This document shows, piece by piece, positions 18,116-27,835 of a stretch of 64,000 bases of DNA (positions within the stretch are counted from its first letter, which is position 1; every line of letters starts with the position of its first letter). Under the pieces are notes generated by a model that made no database searches, had not been told where the DNA came from, and saw only the letters and a program-made list of their open reading frames with translations. Source of the stretch: Syntrophomonas sp. DTU018 (GTDB lineage: Bacteria; Bacillota; Syntrophomonadia; Syntrophomonadales; Syntrophomonadaceae). The position numbers and the translations under genes were made by a program. Location: assembly GCA_001513155.1 (NCBI GenBank), contig LFSR01000032.1, positions 62,001-126,000 on the forward strand, read 5' to 3'.

Positions 18116-20893
18116 TTGCTTAACTGGAAAATCGAGCCGGTAGATGGGAAGAGCGTGCAAAGGCTGCGCCAGTCATTACATATTTCCGAAATACTCGCTT
18201 CAGTCCTCATCCGCAGAGGTATTGATGATCCCCAGGAAGCCAGGTATTTTTTGTTTGCTGATCGCACCCACCTGCAGTCCCCGGAATATATTCCCGGTCT
18301 TAATGATGCTGCCCGGCGCATACAACAGGCCATAATGGGCGGAGAGAGAATTGTAATTTACGGAGATTATGATGTGGATGGGATTTGCGGTACGGTAATT
18401 TTACTAGAATGCCTGCAAAACCTGGGAGCTAAGGTGGATTATTATATTCCCGATCGGTTTGATGAAGGTTATGGTCTTAATTGTGAAGCAGTGGAAAAAC
18501 TGGCTTCCCAGGGCATTCACTTGCTGATTACAGTGGACTGCGGTATCAATTCGGTTCAAGAAATCGCCCGGGCTTCTGAGCTGGGCATGGAAGTAATAGT
18601 TACTGACCATCATACTCCGGAGTCAGTTCTTCCGGATGCTGCTGCTATTGTCAATCCTCATTTGGGAGCACCTGACAAAATGCGGGACCTGTGCGGGGCA
18701 GGAGTAGTATTTAAACTGGTGCAGAGGCTGGGCAGGGGCATAATTGCCAACCAGCAGTTTAATGATTGGATCGAGCTGGCAGCTATGGCTACGATAGCGG
18801 ATATTGTACCTCTTAGAGGGGAGAACCGCATTTTAGTCAAGGAAGGGCTGAATTGCCTCCGGCAAACTCGCCGCCCCGGATTGAAGGCCTTAATTGAGGA
18901 AAGCAGGAGCGACGGGGAGTCACTCCAGGCCTATCATTTGGGGTTCATCCTGGCACCCCGGATCAATGCTGCCGGGCGTTTGCAGCATGCCAGCCTGGCG
19001 GTTGATCTGTTAATGGCTAAAGAAGAAAGCGCTGCCCGGCGGCTGGCTCGGGAATTATGCCGGTTAAATGAGGAACGCAGGCGCATTGAACAGGCAGTGG
19101 TTGATGAAGCTGCTGCTTGTGTTGACAGAATGGAGGAGAACTTGAAAAAGGGTATTCTCATGGTAGAAGGGGAAGGCTGGCATCCAGGTGTAATCGGCAT
19201 CGCTGCTTCAAGACTGGCTGAGCTGTACGGACTGCCGGTAGTATTAATCTCCTGGGAGGGGGAACTGGGCCGGGGGTCTGCCCGCAGCATACCTGGATTT
19301 GATTTATATGAGGCCTTGTATGCCTGCCAGGATACCCTGGAAAAATTCGGAGGCCATGCCATGGCCGCCGGTCTCTCCCTTAAGCGTTCCCAATTGAAGG
19401 AATTTAGACAGCTATTGCAGGAACAAGCCTCCCTGGTCCAGACAGGGGGGGAAGCAGTAACCTATCTGGATGGGGAGATATTTTCCCACCAGATAACCAT
19501 GGATCTGGCGCGGGAATTGGAGATGCTGAAACCTTTTGGGGAGGGTAACCCTGTCCCGCTGTTCCTGATTCATCATAGTAAGATTGAACGGGCTTCTCTG
19601 ATGGGTTCCGATCGCAGCCATTTCCGGGCGGTGCTGCAGCCCGGCAATATACCGGTAATATCATTTCGCCGGTCGGAATGGATTGAATATCCCTTTCGCC
19701 AGTGCCGCTTTGACTTGCTGGGGCATTTGGAGATTAATTCCTACCAGGAAAAATTCCAGGTGCAGGTTAAAGCTGCTCACTTGGAACCCAGCTATAAAAA
19801 TCCTGCTGCCGGCTGTGAGCTTAAGCTGCAAAACATATTGGATGAGACGGTGAGAATGCTGCGATGCGGTAAGCCGGCAGTGTTTGTATTTCCTACCTAT
19901 CGCCTGCTATGTTATTACTATAAGTTTTTGTCCACTTTGTTATTACCTGAGGCAGTATGTCTCCTCCATGGACATCTGCCCCCCCAGGAGCGATTAGCTG
20001 CCGAGACAGCTTTGTCCAGCGGACACCCCCTGGTTTTTTTGCTTACCGAGTCTTTCTGCCAGCATTTGAGAAAAAAGTCAGGTCACCCTTACCTGAAGGG
20101 TGATTATATGGTAAAATTTTGGCCGTTAGCGGCGGAATCAGCTGATTGCTGCTTCAACCGCTGCTATCCGGACATAAAAGATCAACCCCGGGTTAAATTA
20201 TCCAGTAACATTAACAGCTTCCCGGATCATACCCTGCTGTATATAAACAGCCAGGCAAGCAGAGCCAATTTAAATCAACAATGGACCAAGCTGACCAAAA
20301 GATTTTCAGTATCTGACTGGACTTTCAGCGAAGCCCTGCCGGCAGGTGAACCGGTCCAGGACAATGGGCAGGCTGAACCTGCCCACTTTGGCTGGCCTAA
20401 GGCAGACCAGGTGGTCCTGGTTGATCCTCCTTACAGCTGTTATGAAGCTTTAGTCTTAGCCCAGCAGGTAACTCCTGCTCCATCGGCGGTTGTGCTTCAG
20501 GCTGAATTTACTCCCCGGCAATTAATGACTCTGGAAGATAATTTGCAGCAAATATATCCTGACCGGACGATTATTGCCAAAAACGCTGCCTGCCTGGCAA
20601 AACTGGCCCGGCAAGGGCTAATTCAGGAGGATTTGCAGGCTTTGACTGCTCGAGCCAGCCAGGCTGCCGGTTTAAAGCTCAATGAACAGCAACTGTTAAG
20701 TTCACTGCGCACCATGTCTGATTTAGGGTTGTGCCTGTATCGTAAAAAGGGTAGTATTATTGAAATAAAGATGCTTAATTCGCCTTCAGCAACTCTGGAT
20801 TTGGCGGATTCGCCTTTTTACCGCGAGGGACAGATGGAAAAACGAGCTTTCGACAGATGGAAACAGTGGGTTATACAAGAACTAGCATGGTGA
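18116..20893 (+). CDS. recJ: Single-stranded-DNA-specific exonuclease RecJ
   Basis: 5'-3' ssDNA exonuclease of recombination and mismatch repair. DHH phosphoesterase motifs: YGDYDVDGICGT, LITVDCGINS, VTDHHTP; the DHHA1 motif GGHAMAAGLSL follows near residue 420, then the OB-like domain. The C-terminal ~350 residues are a long extension with a helicase-like look, as in several Firmicute RecJ proteins; 925 aa is at the long end. Start: TTG 18116 (MLNWKIEP-like) has AGGAGG 9 bases upstream. The open frame continues to ATG 18017, which would add a 33-residue piece with a membrane-like helix and no good ribosome site. relA follows after 6 bases. Confidence 0.92.
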   Translation: MLNWKIEPVDGKSVQRLRQSLHISEILASVLIRRGIDDPQEARYFLFADRTHLQSPEYIPGLNDAARRIQQAIMGGERIVIYGDYDVDGICGTVILLECLQNLGAKVDYYIPDRFDEGYGLNCEAVEKLASQGIHLLITVDCGINSVQEIARASELGMEVIVTDHHTPESVLPDAAAIVNPHLGAPDKMRDLCGAGVVFKLVQRLGRGIIANQQFNDWIELAAMATIADIVPLRGENRILVKEGLNCLRQTRRPGLKALIEESRSDGESLQAYHLGFILAPRINAAGRLQHASLAVDLLMAKEESAARRLARELCRLNEERRRIEQAVVDEAAACVDRMEENLKKGILMVEGEGWHPGVIGIAASRLAELYGLPVVLISWEGELGRGSARSIPGFDLYEALYACQDTLEKFGGHAMAAGLSLKRSQLKEFRQLLQEQASLVQTGGEAVTYLDGEIFSHQITMDLARELEMLKPFGEGNPVPLFLIHHSKIERASLMGSDRSHFRAVLQPGNIPVISFRRSEWIEYPFRQCRFDLLGHLEINSYQEKFQVQVKAAHLEPSYKNPAAGCELKLQNILDETVRMLRCGKPAVFVFPTYRLLCYYYKFLSTLLLPEAVCLLHGHLPPQERLAAETALSSGHPLVFLLTESFCQHLRKKSGHPYLKGDYMVKFWPLAAESADCCFNRCYPDIKDQPRVKLSSNINSFPDHTLLYINSQASRANLNQQWTKLTKRFSVSDWTFSEALPAGEPVQDNGQAEPAHFGWPKADQVVLVDPPYSCYEALVLAQQVTPAPSAVVLQAEFTPRQLMTLEDNLQQIYPDRTIIAKNAACLAKLARQGLIQEDLQALTARASQAAGLKLNEQQLLSSLRTMSDLGLCLYRKKGSIIEIKMLNSPSATLDLADSPFYREGQMEKRAFDRWKQWVIQELAW

Positions 20894-20899
20894 TGAGGA

Positions 20900-23086
20900 A
20901 TGGGCCCCGAACTGATTATTGAAAAAATTAAACAATATGATCCATCGGCTAATGTGGAGCTGATTAAAAAGGCTTACTATTATGCGCAAAGAGCCCATGA
21001 CGGCCAGAAAAGGATTTCCGGTGAGCCCTATATTATTCATCCGGTGGAAGTAGCCCTTATTCTAACGGAAATTGAGATGGACACTGCTTCCATTTGTGCT
21101 GCCCTCCTCCATGATGTTATTGAAGATACAGACATGAGTTATTCCGCCATAGTCAATGAGTTCGGAGAAGAGATCGCTCTGCTGGTAGACGGGGTTACCA
21201 AGTTAAGCCGCATTAATTTTAAATCCAAGGAAGATGCTCAGGCGGAGAACCTGCGCAAGATGTTCATAGCCATGGCCAAGGATATCCGGGTAATTTTAAT
21301 CAAACTGGCCGATCGCCTGCACAATATGCGCACTCTGGAATACCAAAGCGAACGCAAGCAAAAAGAAATCGCCCAGGAGACTCTGGAGATTTTTGCCCCC
21401 CTGGCTCATCGCCTGGGTGTTTTCAAGTTTAAGTGGGAATTAGAAGATTTGGCCTTTTGTTATTTGGAACCGGATATTTACTATGAAATTGCCAAGCGCT
21501 TAAAACAAAAACGCAGAGATCGGGAAGAGTATGTCCATGAATTGATACAGCAGATAAGAAACGGCCTGGAACAAATAGATATTAAGGCTGACATAAAAGG
21601 CCGGCCTAAAAACATTTACAGCATTTATAAAAAGATGGTGAAGCAGGGCAAGGACATTGATGAAATATATGACAAAATAGCGATCCGGGTGATAGTTGAC
21701 GATGTTCGCGACTGCTACGGGGTGCTGGGTATTATTCACACCATGTGGAAGCCCCTTCCGGGACGTTTCAAAGACTATATAGCTACTCCCAAGCCCAACC
21801 TGTACCAATCCTTGCATACCACTCTGATCGGCAAAGGCGGTGAGCCCTTTGAGGTACAGATTCGTACCTGGGAAATGCACCGAACTGCCGAATATGGTAT
21901 TGCTGCCCACTGGCGCTACAAAGAAGGAGCCAATCCTAAAGACAAAAAGTTCGATGAAAAGCTGTCCTGGCTGCGGCAAATACTGGAGTGGCAGCAGGAA
22001 GTCAAAGACACCAGTGAATTTATGGAGTCCTTAAAAATAGATCTTTTTGATGATACTGTTTTTTGCTTCACTCCCAAGGGCAAAGTTATTGAACTGCCCA
22101 AAGGTGCCTGCCCGGTTGATTTTGCCTACCGGGTGCATACTGAAGTAGGGCACCAATGTATCGGTGCCAGAGTAAACGGGCGGATTGTGCCCCTGGATTA
22201 TCCCCTCAGCAATGGTGACATAGTGGAGATACTGACTTCCAAGAGTTCCCCCGGTCCCAGCTATGACTGGCTTAATTTTGTAAAGACTTCCTCCGCTAAA
22301 AGCCGGATAAAACAATGGTTCAACCGGGAAAAACGCCAGGCTAATATTTTGCGGGGCTATGATCTGCTGGAGAAGGAACTGCGCAAAAAACACTTCAGCA
22401 CCAAAGAATTTCTGCAGGAAGATAAAATGCTGGAAGTAGCCCGGCGATTAGGCTACAATTCTGCCGATGATCTGTATGCCGCTGTTGGCGATGGCAACAT
22501 AACCGTCAATCAGGTTTTGAATAAACTGAAGGAACTGTTTTTCCATGATGCCCAGGTAGACGATATTGTGCCTCTTAATGTCACCGACCGGGTTATACCC
22601 CATCGGGACCGGGACAGCAGTGCCCTGCGCATTAAAGGAGTAGATGATGTAGCCATTCGTTTGGCCCGCTGCTGCAATCCCCTGCCCGGTGATCCGGTAT
22701 TAGGCTATATTACCCGGGGAAGAGGGGTCTCGGTACATCGCAAGGATTGCCCCAATCTGAACAATTACCTGCGCACGGAAAAGGACCGGATTATAGAAGT
22801 GGAATGGGCGGAAGAGCGGGGCATATATACGGTGGAAATTGAAATAAAGGCCATGGACCGGGCTCGTTTAACCGCCGATATTATGAATATCATAGCCGAT
22901 ATGCGTATTAACATTTTATCGGTCTTTTCCCGGGCTACCAAGAATAATCTGGCTATAATGAACCTAAAACTGGAAATTAAGGATATGCCTCAAATGTACG
23001 CGGTGATGCAGCGACTGCAAAAAGTAAAGGATGTCCTGGAAGTTCACCGGGTACTGCCAGGTGAGGTAAGAGGTGAGCAGGTATGA
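20900..23086 (+). CDS. relA: Bifunctional (p)ppGpp synthetase/hydrolase RelA/SpoT
   Basis: Long RSH protein of 728 aa controlling the stringent response. N-terminal HD hydrolase domain with HDVIEDT and [12 protein letters not shown], intact, so hydrolysis is expected. Synthetase domain with [20 protein letters not shown] and EVQIRT. Then TGS ([21 protein letters not shown]), a zinc-finger/helical region with RCCNPLPGD, and the C-terminal ACT domain. Its last bases overlap the dtd start (ATGA). Ribosome site before ATG 20900 is weak (GATGAGGA immediately adjacent). Confidence 0.96.
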   Translation: MGPELIIEKIKQYDPSANVELIKKAYYYAQRAHDGQKRISGEPYIIHPVEVALILTEIEMDTASICAALLHDVIEDTDMSYSAIVNEFGEEIALLVDGVTKLSRINFKSKEDAQAENLRKMFIAMAKDIRVILIKLADRLHNMRTLEYQSERKQKEIAQETLEIFAPLAHRLGVFKFKWELEDLAFCYLEPDIYYEIAKRLKQKRRDREEYVHELIQQIRNGLEQIDIKADIKGRPKNIYSIYKKMVKQGKDIDEIYDKIAIRVIVDDVRDCYGVLGIIHTMWKPLPGRFKDYIATPKPNLYQSLHTTLIGKGGEPFEVQIRTWEMHRTAEYGIAAHWRYKEGANPKDKKFDEKLSWLRQILEWQQEVKDTSEFMESLKIDLFDDTVFCFTPKGKVIELPKGACPVDFAYRVHTEVGHQCIGARVNGRIVPLDYPLSNGDIVEILTSKSSPGPSYDWLNFVKTSSAKSRIKQWFNREKRQANILRGYDLLEKELRKKHFSTKEFLQEDKMLEVARRLGYNSADDLYAAVGDGNITVNQVLNKLKELFFHDAQVDDIVPLNVTDRVIPHRDRDSSALRIKGVDDVAIRLARCCNPLPGDPVLGYITRGRGVSVHRKDCPNLNNYLRTEKDRIIEVEWAEERGIYTVEIEIKAMDRARLTADIMNIIADMRINILSVFSRATKNNLAIMNLKLEIKDMPQMYAVMQRLQKVKDVLEVHRVLPGEVRGEQV

Positions 23087-23532
23087 GAGCAGTTGTTCAG
23101 AGGACCAAAAGCAGCCAGGTAAGTGTTAACGGCCAAGTAGTCGGGCAGGCTGGTCCTGGTCTGACCGTACTTTTAGGGATAAAGCGGGGAGACCAAACCA
23201 GTGATGCCGAATATATAATGGATAAAATCATCAATTTACGGATATTCGAAGATGAGGAAGGGAAGATGAACCGTTCTCTGTTGGAGTGCGGCGGGGAAAT
23301 ACTGCTGGTGAGTCAGTTTACCCTGTACGGTGATGTTCGCAAAGGACGGCGCCCCAGCTTTACTGATGCCGAACTTCCGGAACGGGCTGAACCTTTGTTT
23401 GCATACTGCTGCCAATTCCTCCGGGATAAAGGCATCAGGGTTGCCACCGGGATATTTGGAGAACATATGGTGGTAAGTATAGAAAATGATGGACCATGTA
23501 CTATCCTGTTGGATAGTGAACGGAATTTTTGA
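23083..23532 (+). CDS. dtd: D-aminoacyl-tRNA deacylase
   Basis: 149-aa homodimeric proofreading enzyme that removes D-amino acids (and Gly) from tRNA. Visible: [13 protein letters not shown] at the N-terminus, the SQFTLYGD active-site motif, KGRRPSF, and [11 protein letters not shown] at the C-terminus. The last replaces the usual GPVT with GPCT, a mild change of the cross-subunit Gly-cisPro motif that keeps Gly-Pro. It starts inside the end of relA, the common relA-dtd order in Firmicutes, and its stop overlaps the next ribosome site. Confidence 0.95.
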   Translation: MRAVVQRTKSSQVSVNGQVVGQAGPGLTVLLGIKRGDQTSDAEYIMDKIINLRIFEDEEGKMNRSLLECGGEILLVSQFTLYGDVRKGRRPSFTDAELPERAEPLFAYCCQFLRDKGIRVATGIFGEHMVVSIENDGPCTILLDSERNF

Positions 23533-23546
23533 AGGAGGCGTGCCGA

Positions 23547-24170
23547 GTGATTTTAAAAGGGTTAGAGATTAATACCATGGGTACCAACTGTTATATTGTT
23601 GGCTGTGAAGAAACCAAGGAAGTAGCTGTCATAGATCCGGGCGGAAATCCCCGGGGAATTGTGCGATTCCTGCAGCAAGAGGGATTAAAGGCAGTTTATA
23701 TAATCAACACCCATGGCCATATAGACCATATCGGCGGCAATAGAGGCGTAAAAGAAGCTACCGGCGCTAAGATTCTTATCCATGAAGATGATGCCAAGAT
23801 GCTGGTTAACCCCATGTCCAATTTCTCTTTCCTGATGGGAAGCAGAGTGACTAGTCCTCCCGCTGACCAGTTCCTGCGTGATGGGGATATCATAAAAATC
23901 GGCAATACGGTTGAACTTGAAGTTATCCATACCCCCGGTCACAGCCCGGGAGGTATTTGCTTAAAAACTGACAATATTATTTTTGTGGGGGACACTCTGT
24001 TTTACGGTTCCATCGGCAGGACCGATTTTCCGGGAGGGTCCTACCACCAGCTTATCAAAAGTATCAAAGAACGCTTGCTTTGCTATGATGATGATGTGGT
24101 ATGCTATCCGGGACACGGTCCGGCAACAACTATAGGTTTTGAAAGACAGCACAATCCTTTTTTAATATAA
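23547..24170 (+). CDS. Metallo-beta-lactamase-fold hydrolase (glyoxalase II-like)
   Basis: 207-aa MBL-fold hydrolase. Metal motifs: HGHIDHIGG (HxHxDH), HTPGHSPGG, VGDTLFYGSIGRTDFPGG with the bridging Asp, and a final CYPGHGPAT His. This matches YqgX/YcbL-type glyoxalase II-like enzymes that hydrolyse thioesters; the natural substrate cannot be read from sequence. Start GTG 23547 has AAGGAGG 8 bases upstream; a longer frame begins at TTG 23529, which overlaps the dtd stop and precedes the ribosome site. Fourth gene of recJ-relA-dtd-hydrolase. Confidence 0.88.
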   Translation: MILKGLEINTMGTNCYIVGCEETKEVAVIDPGGNPRGIVRFLQQEGLKAVYIINTHGHIDHIGGNRGVKEATGAKILIHEDDAKMLVNPMSNFSFLMGSRVTSPPADQFLRDGDIIKIGNTVELEVIHTPGHSPGGICLKTDNIIFVGDTLFYGSIGRTDFPGGSYHQLIKSIKERLLCYDDDVVCYPGHGPATTIGFERQHNPFLI

Positions 24171-24179
24171 AATAACTAC

Positions 24180-24208
24180 TTTACAAGAGCCTGGCACCAT
24201 GCTATTAT
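24180..24208 (+). promoter_or_regulatory. Sigma-A promoter of the aroF-pheA leader
   Basis: TTTACA (24180-24185), 17-base spacer, TATTAT (24203-24208). Transcription would start near 24215, just ahead of the T-box Stem I. Confidence 0.65.
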
Positions 24209-24215
24209 ATGTGCT

Positions 24216-24514
24216 AACCACAACATCTAAAATGTTATAACCATCAAATGCTGTGAACAAGTAAAGTAGAAGTGGGGAACTATTCAGAGAGGAGACGCCG
24301 GCGGCTGAAAGCGTCTCTATAGGGAAACACTTTGAAGTTCACTTGGGAGCACCCGGCTGAAACCATCGGGCAAGTAGGCTAGGGCGGAAACTTCCACCGT
24401 TAAAAGGAAGGGGATATCGGATCAACCTGTATCCTTTTTGAGCGGGCCTACAGGCAACATGGGTGGTACCGCGGGAAGTCAGCTTCTCGTCCCATAGGGG
24501 ATGAGAAGTTTTTT
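24216..24514 (+). promoter_or_regulatory. T-box riboswitch, phenylalanine-type, complete
   Basis: T-box leaders bind uncharged tRNA and switch between antiterminator and terminator. Seen: a Stem I region with AGAGAGG and GAAGTTCACTTGGGAGC, whose specifier loop gives TTC (24338-24340), a Phe codon. The T-box core GGGTGGTACCGCGGG is at 24461-24475, and a terminator CTTCTCGTCCC/GGGGATGAGAAG (24483-24493/24497-24508) is followed by six T. A Phe specifier suits aroF-pheA. Confidence 0.92.
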
Positions 24515-24630
24515 GTTATAAAAACAGGATGATCCCGTATCCTTAAAAGAGCGGGCAATTAATGCCAATCAGGGTGGTACCGCGGGAAGTTAACAGCCTC
24601 TCGTCCCTTCCAGGGATGAGAGGTTTTTTA
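24515..24630 (+). promoter_or_regulatory. Second T-box antiterminator/terminator module without Stem I
   Basis: A second T-box core GGGTGGTACCGCGGG lies at 24572-24586 and a second terminator CCTCTCGTCCC/GGGATGAGAGG at 24597-24607/24613-24623 is followed by TTTTTT. The bases before it (GTATCCTTAAAAGAGCGGGC) resemble the matching part of the first module (GTATCCTTTTTGAGCGGGC). It looks like a partial duplication lacking Stem I and a specifier. Confidence 0.85.
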
Positions 24631-24651
24631 TTCTAATGGAGGTGAAGCATA

Positions 24652-25494
24652 ATGAAAGGACTGAAAATAAAGCTAGCTGATGATATGCTGGTTTTGCGCC
24701 AGGCTAACCAGCCCGCCACTGTTATCAATGTAAAAGGCTGTCCTATTGGCGGGGACTCAATAGTGGTGGTGGCTGGGCCATGTGCTATAGAAAATGAGGA
24801 GATTTTAAAGGAGACCGCTTTCAAAGTACGGGGATCGGGAGCGGTTATGCTGCGGGGCGGGGCCTATAAGCCCCGGACTTCTCCCTACAGCTTCCAAGGT
24901 CTGGGAGAGGAAGGATTGCGGATCCTGGCCCGCATCGGCGAGGAAATGAATATGCCGGTGGTAACAGAAGTAATGGACACTGCTGACATAGAACTGGTGA
25001 GCCAGTATGCGGATATCCTGCAGGTAGGAGCCCGCAATATGCAAAACTTCTCCCTGCTGAAAAAACTAGGCCAGATAAATAAACCAATCATCCTCAAGCG
25101 GGGGTTGGCAGCTACCATTGAAGAATGGCTGTGGGCGGCCGAATACATCCTAGCGGGAGGCAACTCCCAGGTGATACTGTGTGAACGGGGCATAAGGACT
25201 TCTGAGCCCTGGACCCGGAACACCCTGGATTTATCTGCGGTAGCCCTGGTCAAAGAGCTGACCCACTTGCCGGTACTGGTGGATCCTAGCCATGCCACCG
25301 GCATACGCAGTCTGGTAACCCCTATGGCCCGGGCAGCTATTGCTGCAGGAGCCGACGGCATTATGGTGGAGGTGCATCCCCATCCGGAAAGAGCTTTGTC
25401 GGACGGGGACCAGTCCCTGACACCTAAGGGTTTCAGCCAGCTAATGAAGGAAATAGAGCCCATTGCCCGAGCGGTGGGAAGGAGAGTTTACTAA
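24652..25494 (+). CDS. aroF: 3-deoxy-7-phosphoheptulonate synthase (type I-beta)
   Basis: First enzyme of the shikimate pathway, condensing phosphoenolpyruvate and erythrose-4-phosphate. Visible: [61 protein letters not shown] and MVEVHPHPE (metal and substrate ligands). Only ~26 residues precede the barrel, less than the ~60-residue ferredoxin-like regulatory domain of Thermotoga-type enzymes, so allosteric control by that domain is probably absent. ATG 24652 follows GGAGGTG. Controlled by the upstream T-boxes and joined to pheA by TAATG. Confidence 0.94.
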   Translation: MKGLKIKLADDMLVLRQANQPATVINVKGCPIGGDSIVVVAGPCAIENEEILKETAFKVRGSGAVMLRGGAYKPRTSPYSFQGLGEEGLRILARIGEEMNMPVVTEVMDTADIELVSQYADILQVGARNMQNFSLLKKLGQINKPIILKRGLAATIEEWLWAAEYILAGGNSQVILCERGIRTSEPWTRNTLDLSAVALVKELTHLPVLVDPSHATGIRSLVTPMARAAIAAGADGIMVEVHPHPERALSDGDQSLTPKGFSQLMKEIEPIARAVGRRVY

Positions 25495-26321
25495 TGAGTT
25501 TGGGTATCTTGGGACCGCCGGGTACTTTCAGTGAAACAGCCGCCATCGCTTATGGCTGGCCTAAGGAGGAACTGGTGTATGCTGATTCCATTCTGTCCCT
25601 TTTCCATAATCTGTGCCAGGGGGAAGTAACAGATATTCTGGTTCCTTTTGAGAACTCAGCAGCGGGTATACTAAGGAATAGCCTACTGGGTTTAACCCAG
25701 TTTCCGGTAATGATCAAGGGAGAAGTCACTGTCCCTGTAAAACAGTGCCTTATGGGGGCTCATCCCTATGATCCTGCCGAAATAGAAGTGGTGGTGACCC
25801 AGCCCGCTGTACTGGCCCAGTGTGAAAATTACCTGCGCCGGAATTTGCCCGGGGTGCGCATCGAAATAACAGAAAGCACTGCCCGGGCTGCTCAGATGGC
25901 AGCGGCTGATTTGCGCAAAGCAGCCGCTATCGGTCCGGAACAGGCGGCGGAAAACTATGGATTAGTTGTCATAGCCAGGGATATTCAGCAGGAAAACAAC
26001 TGCACCCGTTTTTTTCACCTGAGTCAAGCTGCCAAACTGCCAGGCAATGCTGGCAATAAAAGCAGCATCATATTTGAACTTGATGATCGTCCGGGTGCCC
26101 TGTATAAAGCTTTAGAAGTTTTCGCCCTTCAACAGCTGAACTTGACCAAAATTGAGTCTTTTCCTGTAAGAAGGAAAGCTGGGTACCGGTTCTATGTGGA
26201 GGTGGATCTGCCCATCAATCAACTGCCAGTGACAGATCTGCTGGCTGAATTGGAATCCCGCTGCACGGCGGTCTTATATCTGGGCAGCTATTACCGTTGC
26301 AGGGAGGTTATTGCTTGTTAA
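25494..26321 (+). CDS. pheA: Prephenate dehydratase
   Basis: Makes phenylpyruvate from prephenate for phenylalanine synthesis. 275 aa: catalytic domain with GILGPPGTFSE at the start, VPFENSAAG, and the essential NNCTRFFHL (TRF) motif near residue 175. The C-terminal ACT domain begins IIFELDDRPGALYKAL and includes KIESFPVRR, in place of the usual ESRP, which binds Phe for feedback inhibition. No chorismate mutase domain is fused. Its ATG overlaps the aroF stop and it shares the T-box leader. Confidence 0.94.
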   Translation: MSLGILGPPGTFSETAAIAYGWPKEELVYADSILSLFHNLCQGEVTDILVPFENSAAGILRNSLLGLTQFPVMIKGEVTVPVKQCLMGAHPYDPAEIEVVVTQPAVLAQCENYLRRNLPGVRIEITESTARAAQMAAADLRKAAAIGPEQAAENYGLVVIARDIQQENNCTRFFHLSQAAKLPGNAGNKSSIIFELDDRPGALYKALEVFALQQLNLTKIESFPVRRKAGYRFYVEVDLPINQLPVTDLLAELESRCTAVLYLGSYYRCREVIAC

Positions 26322-27799
26322 TTCAGACTACATTCCAACCAGCCCAATTATATGAGGCGGTGCATGAACTGATTCGTATGGCCTATCCCAAGCATGATTT
26401 GGTCCGTGTGGAAACACCTTCGGCCCAGGTGAAACTGAACATGCAGATGGACCTGCAGGATCAGCGGGTGACTTTTTCCGGCTGGATAATCTCAAAAGAA
26501 AAAGAGACAGCCCGTAAAGAAACCTATTTCCTCGATGAAATAGAAAGGGATGAACTACACCGGCATCTGAACCGGCTTACCAGGCGCTTTGCCTATGACT
26601 TGCTGGTGGAACACACCGGGCATTCCATCAACAGCTATGGAATATTGACCGGAATGCGGCCGGTTAAGCTGGTGCATCGCATGTTGGAGCAGGGCATGTC
26701 ACCCATCCAGATCAGGGAGCAGTTAACCAGTGACTTCCGTATGAGTCCGGAAAAAGCGGAACTGATAATGGAAGTGGCCAGCAACAACTATCCTTTTGCA
26801 GTCAGGGGACCCCAGGCTTACAAGACGGTGGGTTTATATATCGGCATACCTTTTTGTCCTTCCCGCTGTTATTACTGCTCCTTTCCAGGAGCAGTATACC
26901 GGGCTGGTGACTCGCTCCAGTCTTTCCTGCAAGCGCTGGAGCGGGAAATGGAGGGTATATCCCAGGTTCTTAATGACACTGGGCGATCTGTCCAGAGCAT
27001 ATACATTGGCGGAGGCACCCCTACCGTGCTCTCGGAGGCTGAATTGGACCTGTTGTTCAGCCACCTGAACCGGTGGTTTATTTCTCCAGCAACCCTCGAG
27101 ATCACGGTAGAGGCGGGCAGACCCGATACACTTACCCCCAGTAAACTTAGGCTGCTAAAAGATGCGGGGGCTAATCGGATCTGCATAAATCCTCAAACCA
27201 TGAACAATGAGACCTTGGTCAAAATCGGCCGGGCTCATGATAGGGAAGGAGTGGTGCGATCAGTTAATTGGGCAAGAGAAGCGGGTTTCAGACAAATCAA
27301 TATGGATTTAATTGTTGGTCTTCCTGATGAAGGCCGTCAGGAATACCAGCGCACAGCAGAGGATATTCTTGCACTAGCCCCGGAAAACATTACCGTACAC
27401 ACCTTGGCGGTGAAAAGGGGCTCGCCTATGGCAGAACAGGAGGGGCGGGAGTCGGTAGGTGACCGTGTTAAAACGGTACAGGAGGGTCTTATTATGATGG
27501 AAACCTTCTTTAGAGCCAACAATTACAAGCCTTATTATCTGTACCGGCAAAAATACATGCAAGCCAGTATGGAGAATATAGGCTACTCCCTGCCCGGTCA
27601 CTTCTGCCTGTACAATATCAATATGATTGAAGAAAAACAGACTATTATCGGCATAGGAGGGGGAGCAGCCAGCAAATTTGTCAACCCCAGGGATGGAGAA
27701 CTCAAGTCTTTCTATAATCCGAAAAACCCTGCGGTTTATGCGGAATCAGTCGACAGGTTAATAGCTGCTAAAGTTGACAAGCTTAAGGCCGTACATTAG
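26315..27799 (+). CDS. hemZ: Coproporphyrinogen dehydrogenase HemZ-like radical SAM protein
   Basis: 494-aa radical SAM protein of the oxygen-independent coproporphyrinogen oxidase group. The first ~160 residues are a family-specific N-terminal domain. The radical SAM motif GIPFCPSRCYYCSF (CxxxCxxC) is near residue 175, followed by YIGGGTPTVLS, ITVEAGRPDTLT and GLPDEG. The C-terminal HemN-type region is present. HemZ members are common in Bacillus and clostridia; a coproporphyrinogen role is by family only. Start: TTG 26315 with AGGGAGG 7 bases upstream, overlapping the pheA stop by 7 bases. Confidence 0.85.
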   Translation: MLIQTTFQPAQLYEAVHELIRMAYPKHDLVRVETPSAQVKLNMQMDLQDQRVTFSGWIISKEKETARKETYFLDEIERDELHRHLNRLTRRFAYDLLVEHTGHSINSYGILTGMRPVKLVHRMLEQGMSPIQIREQLTSDFRMSPEKAELIMEVASNNYPFAVRGPQAYKTVGLYIGIPFCPSRCYYCSFPGAVYRAGDSLQSFLQALEREMEGISQVLNDTGRSVQSIYIGGGTPTVLSEAELDLLFSHLNRWFISPATLEITVEAGRPDTLTPSKLRLLKDAGANRICINPQTMNNETLVKIGRAHDREGVVRSVNWAREAGFRQINMDLIVGLPDEGRQEYQRTAEDILALAPENITVHTLAVKRGSPMAEQEGRESVGDRVKTVQEGLIMMETFFRANNYKPYYLYRQKYMQASMENIGYSLPGHFCLYNINMIEEKQTIIGIGGGAASKFVNPRDGELKSFYNPKNPAVYAESVDRLIAAKVDKLKAVH

Positions 27800-27835
27800 A
27801 ATTATCCAAGAATTATGCGAGGCTGGAGGTGCTTT

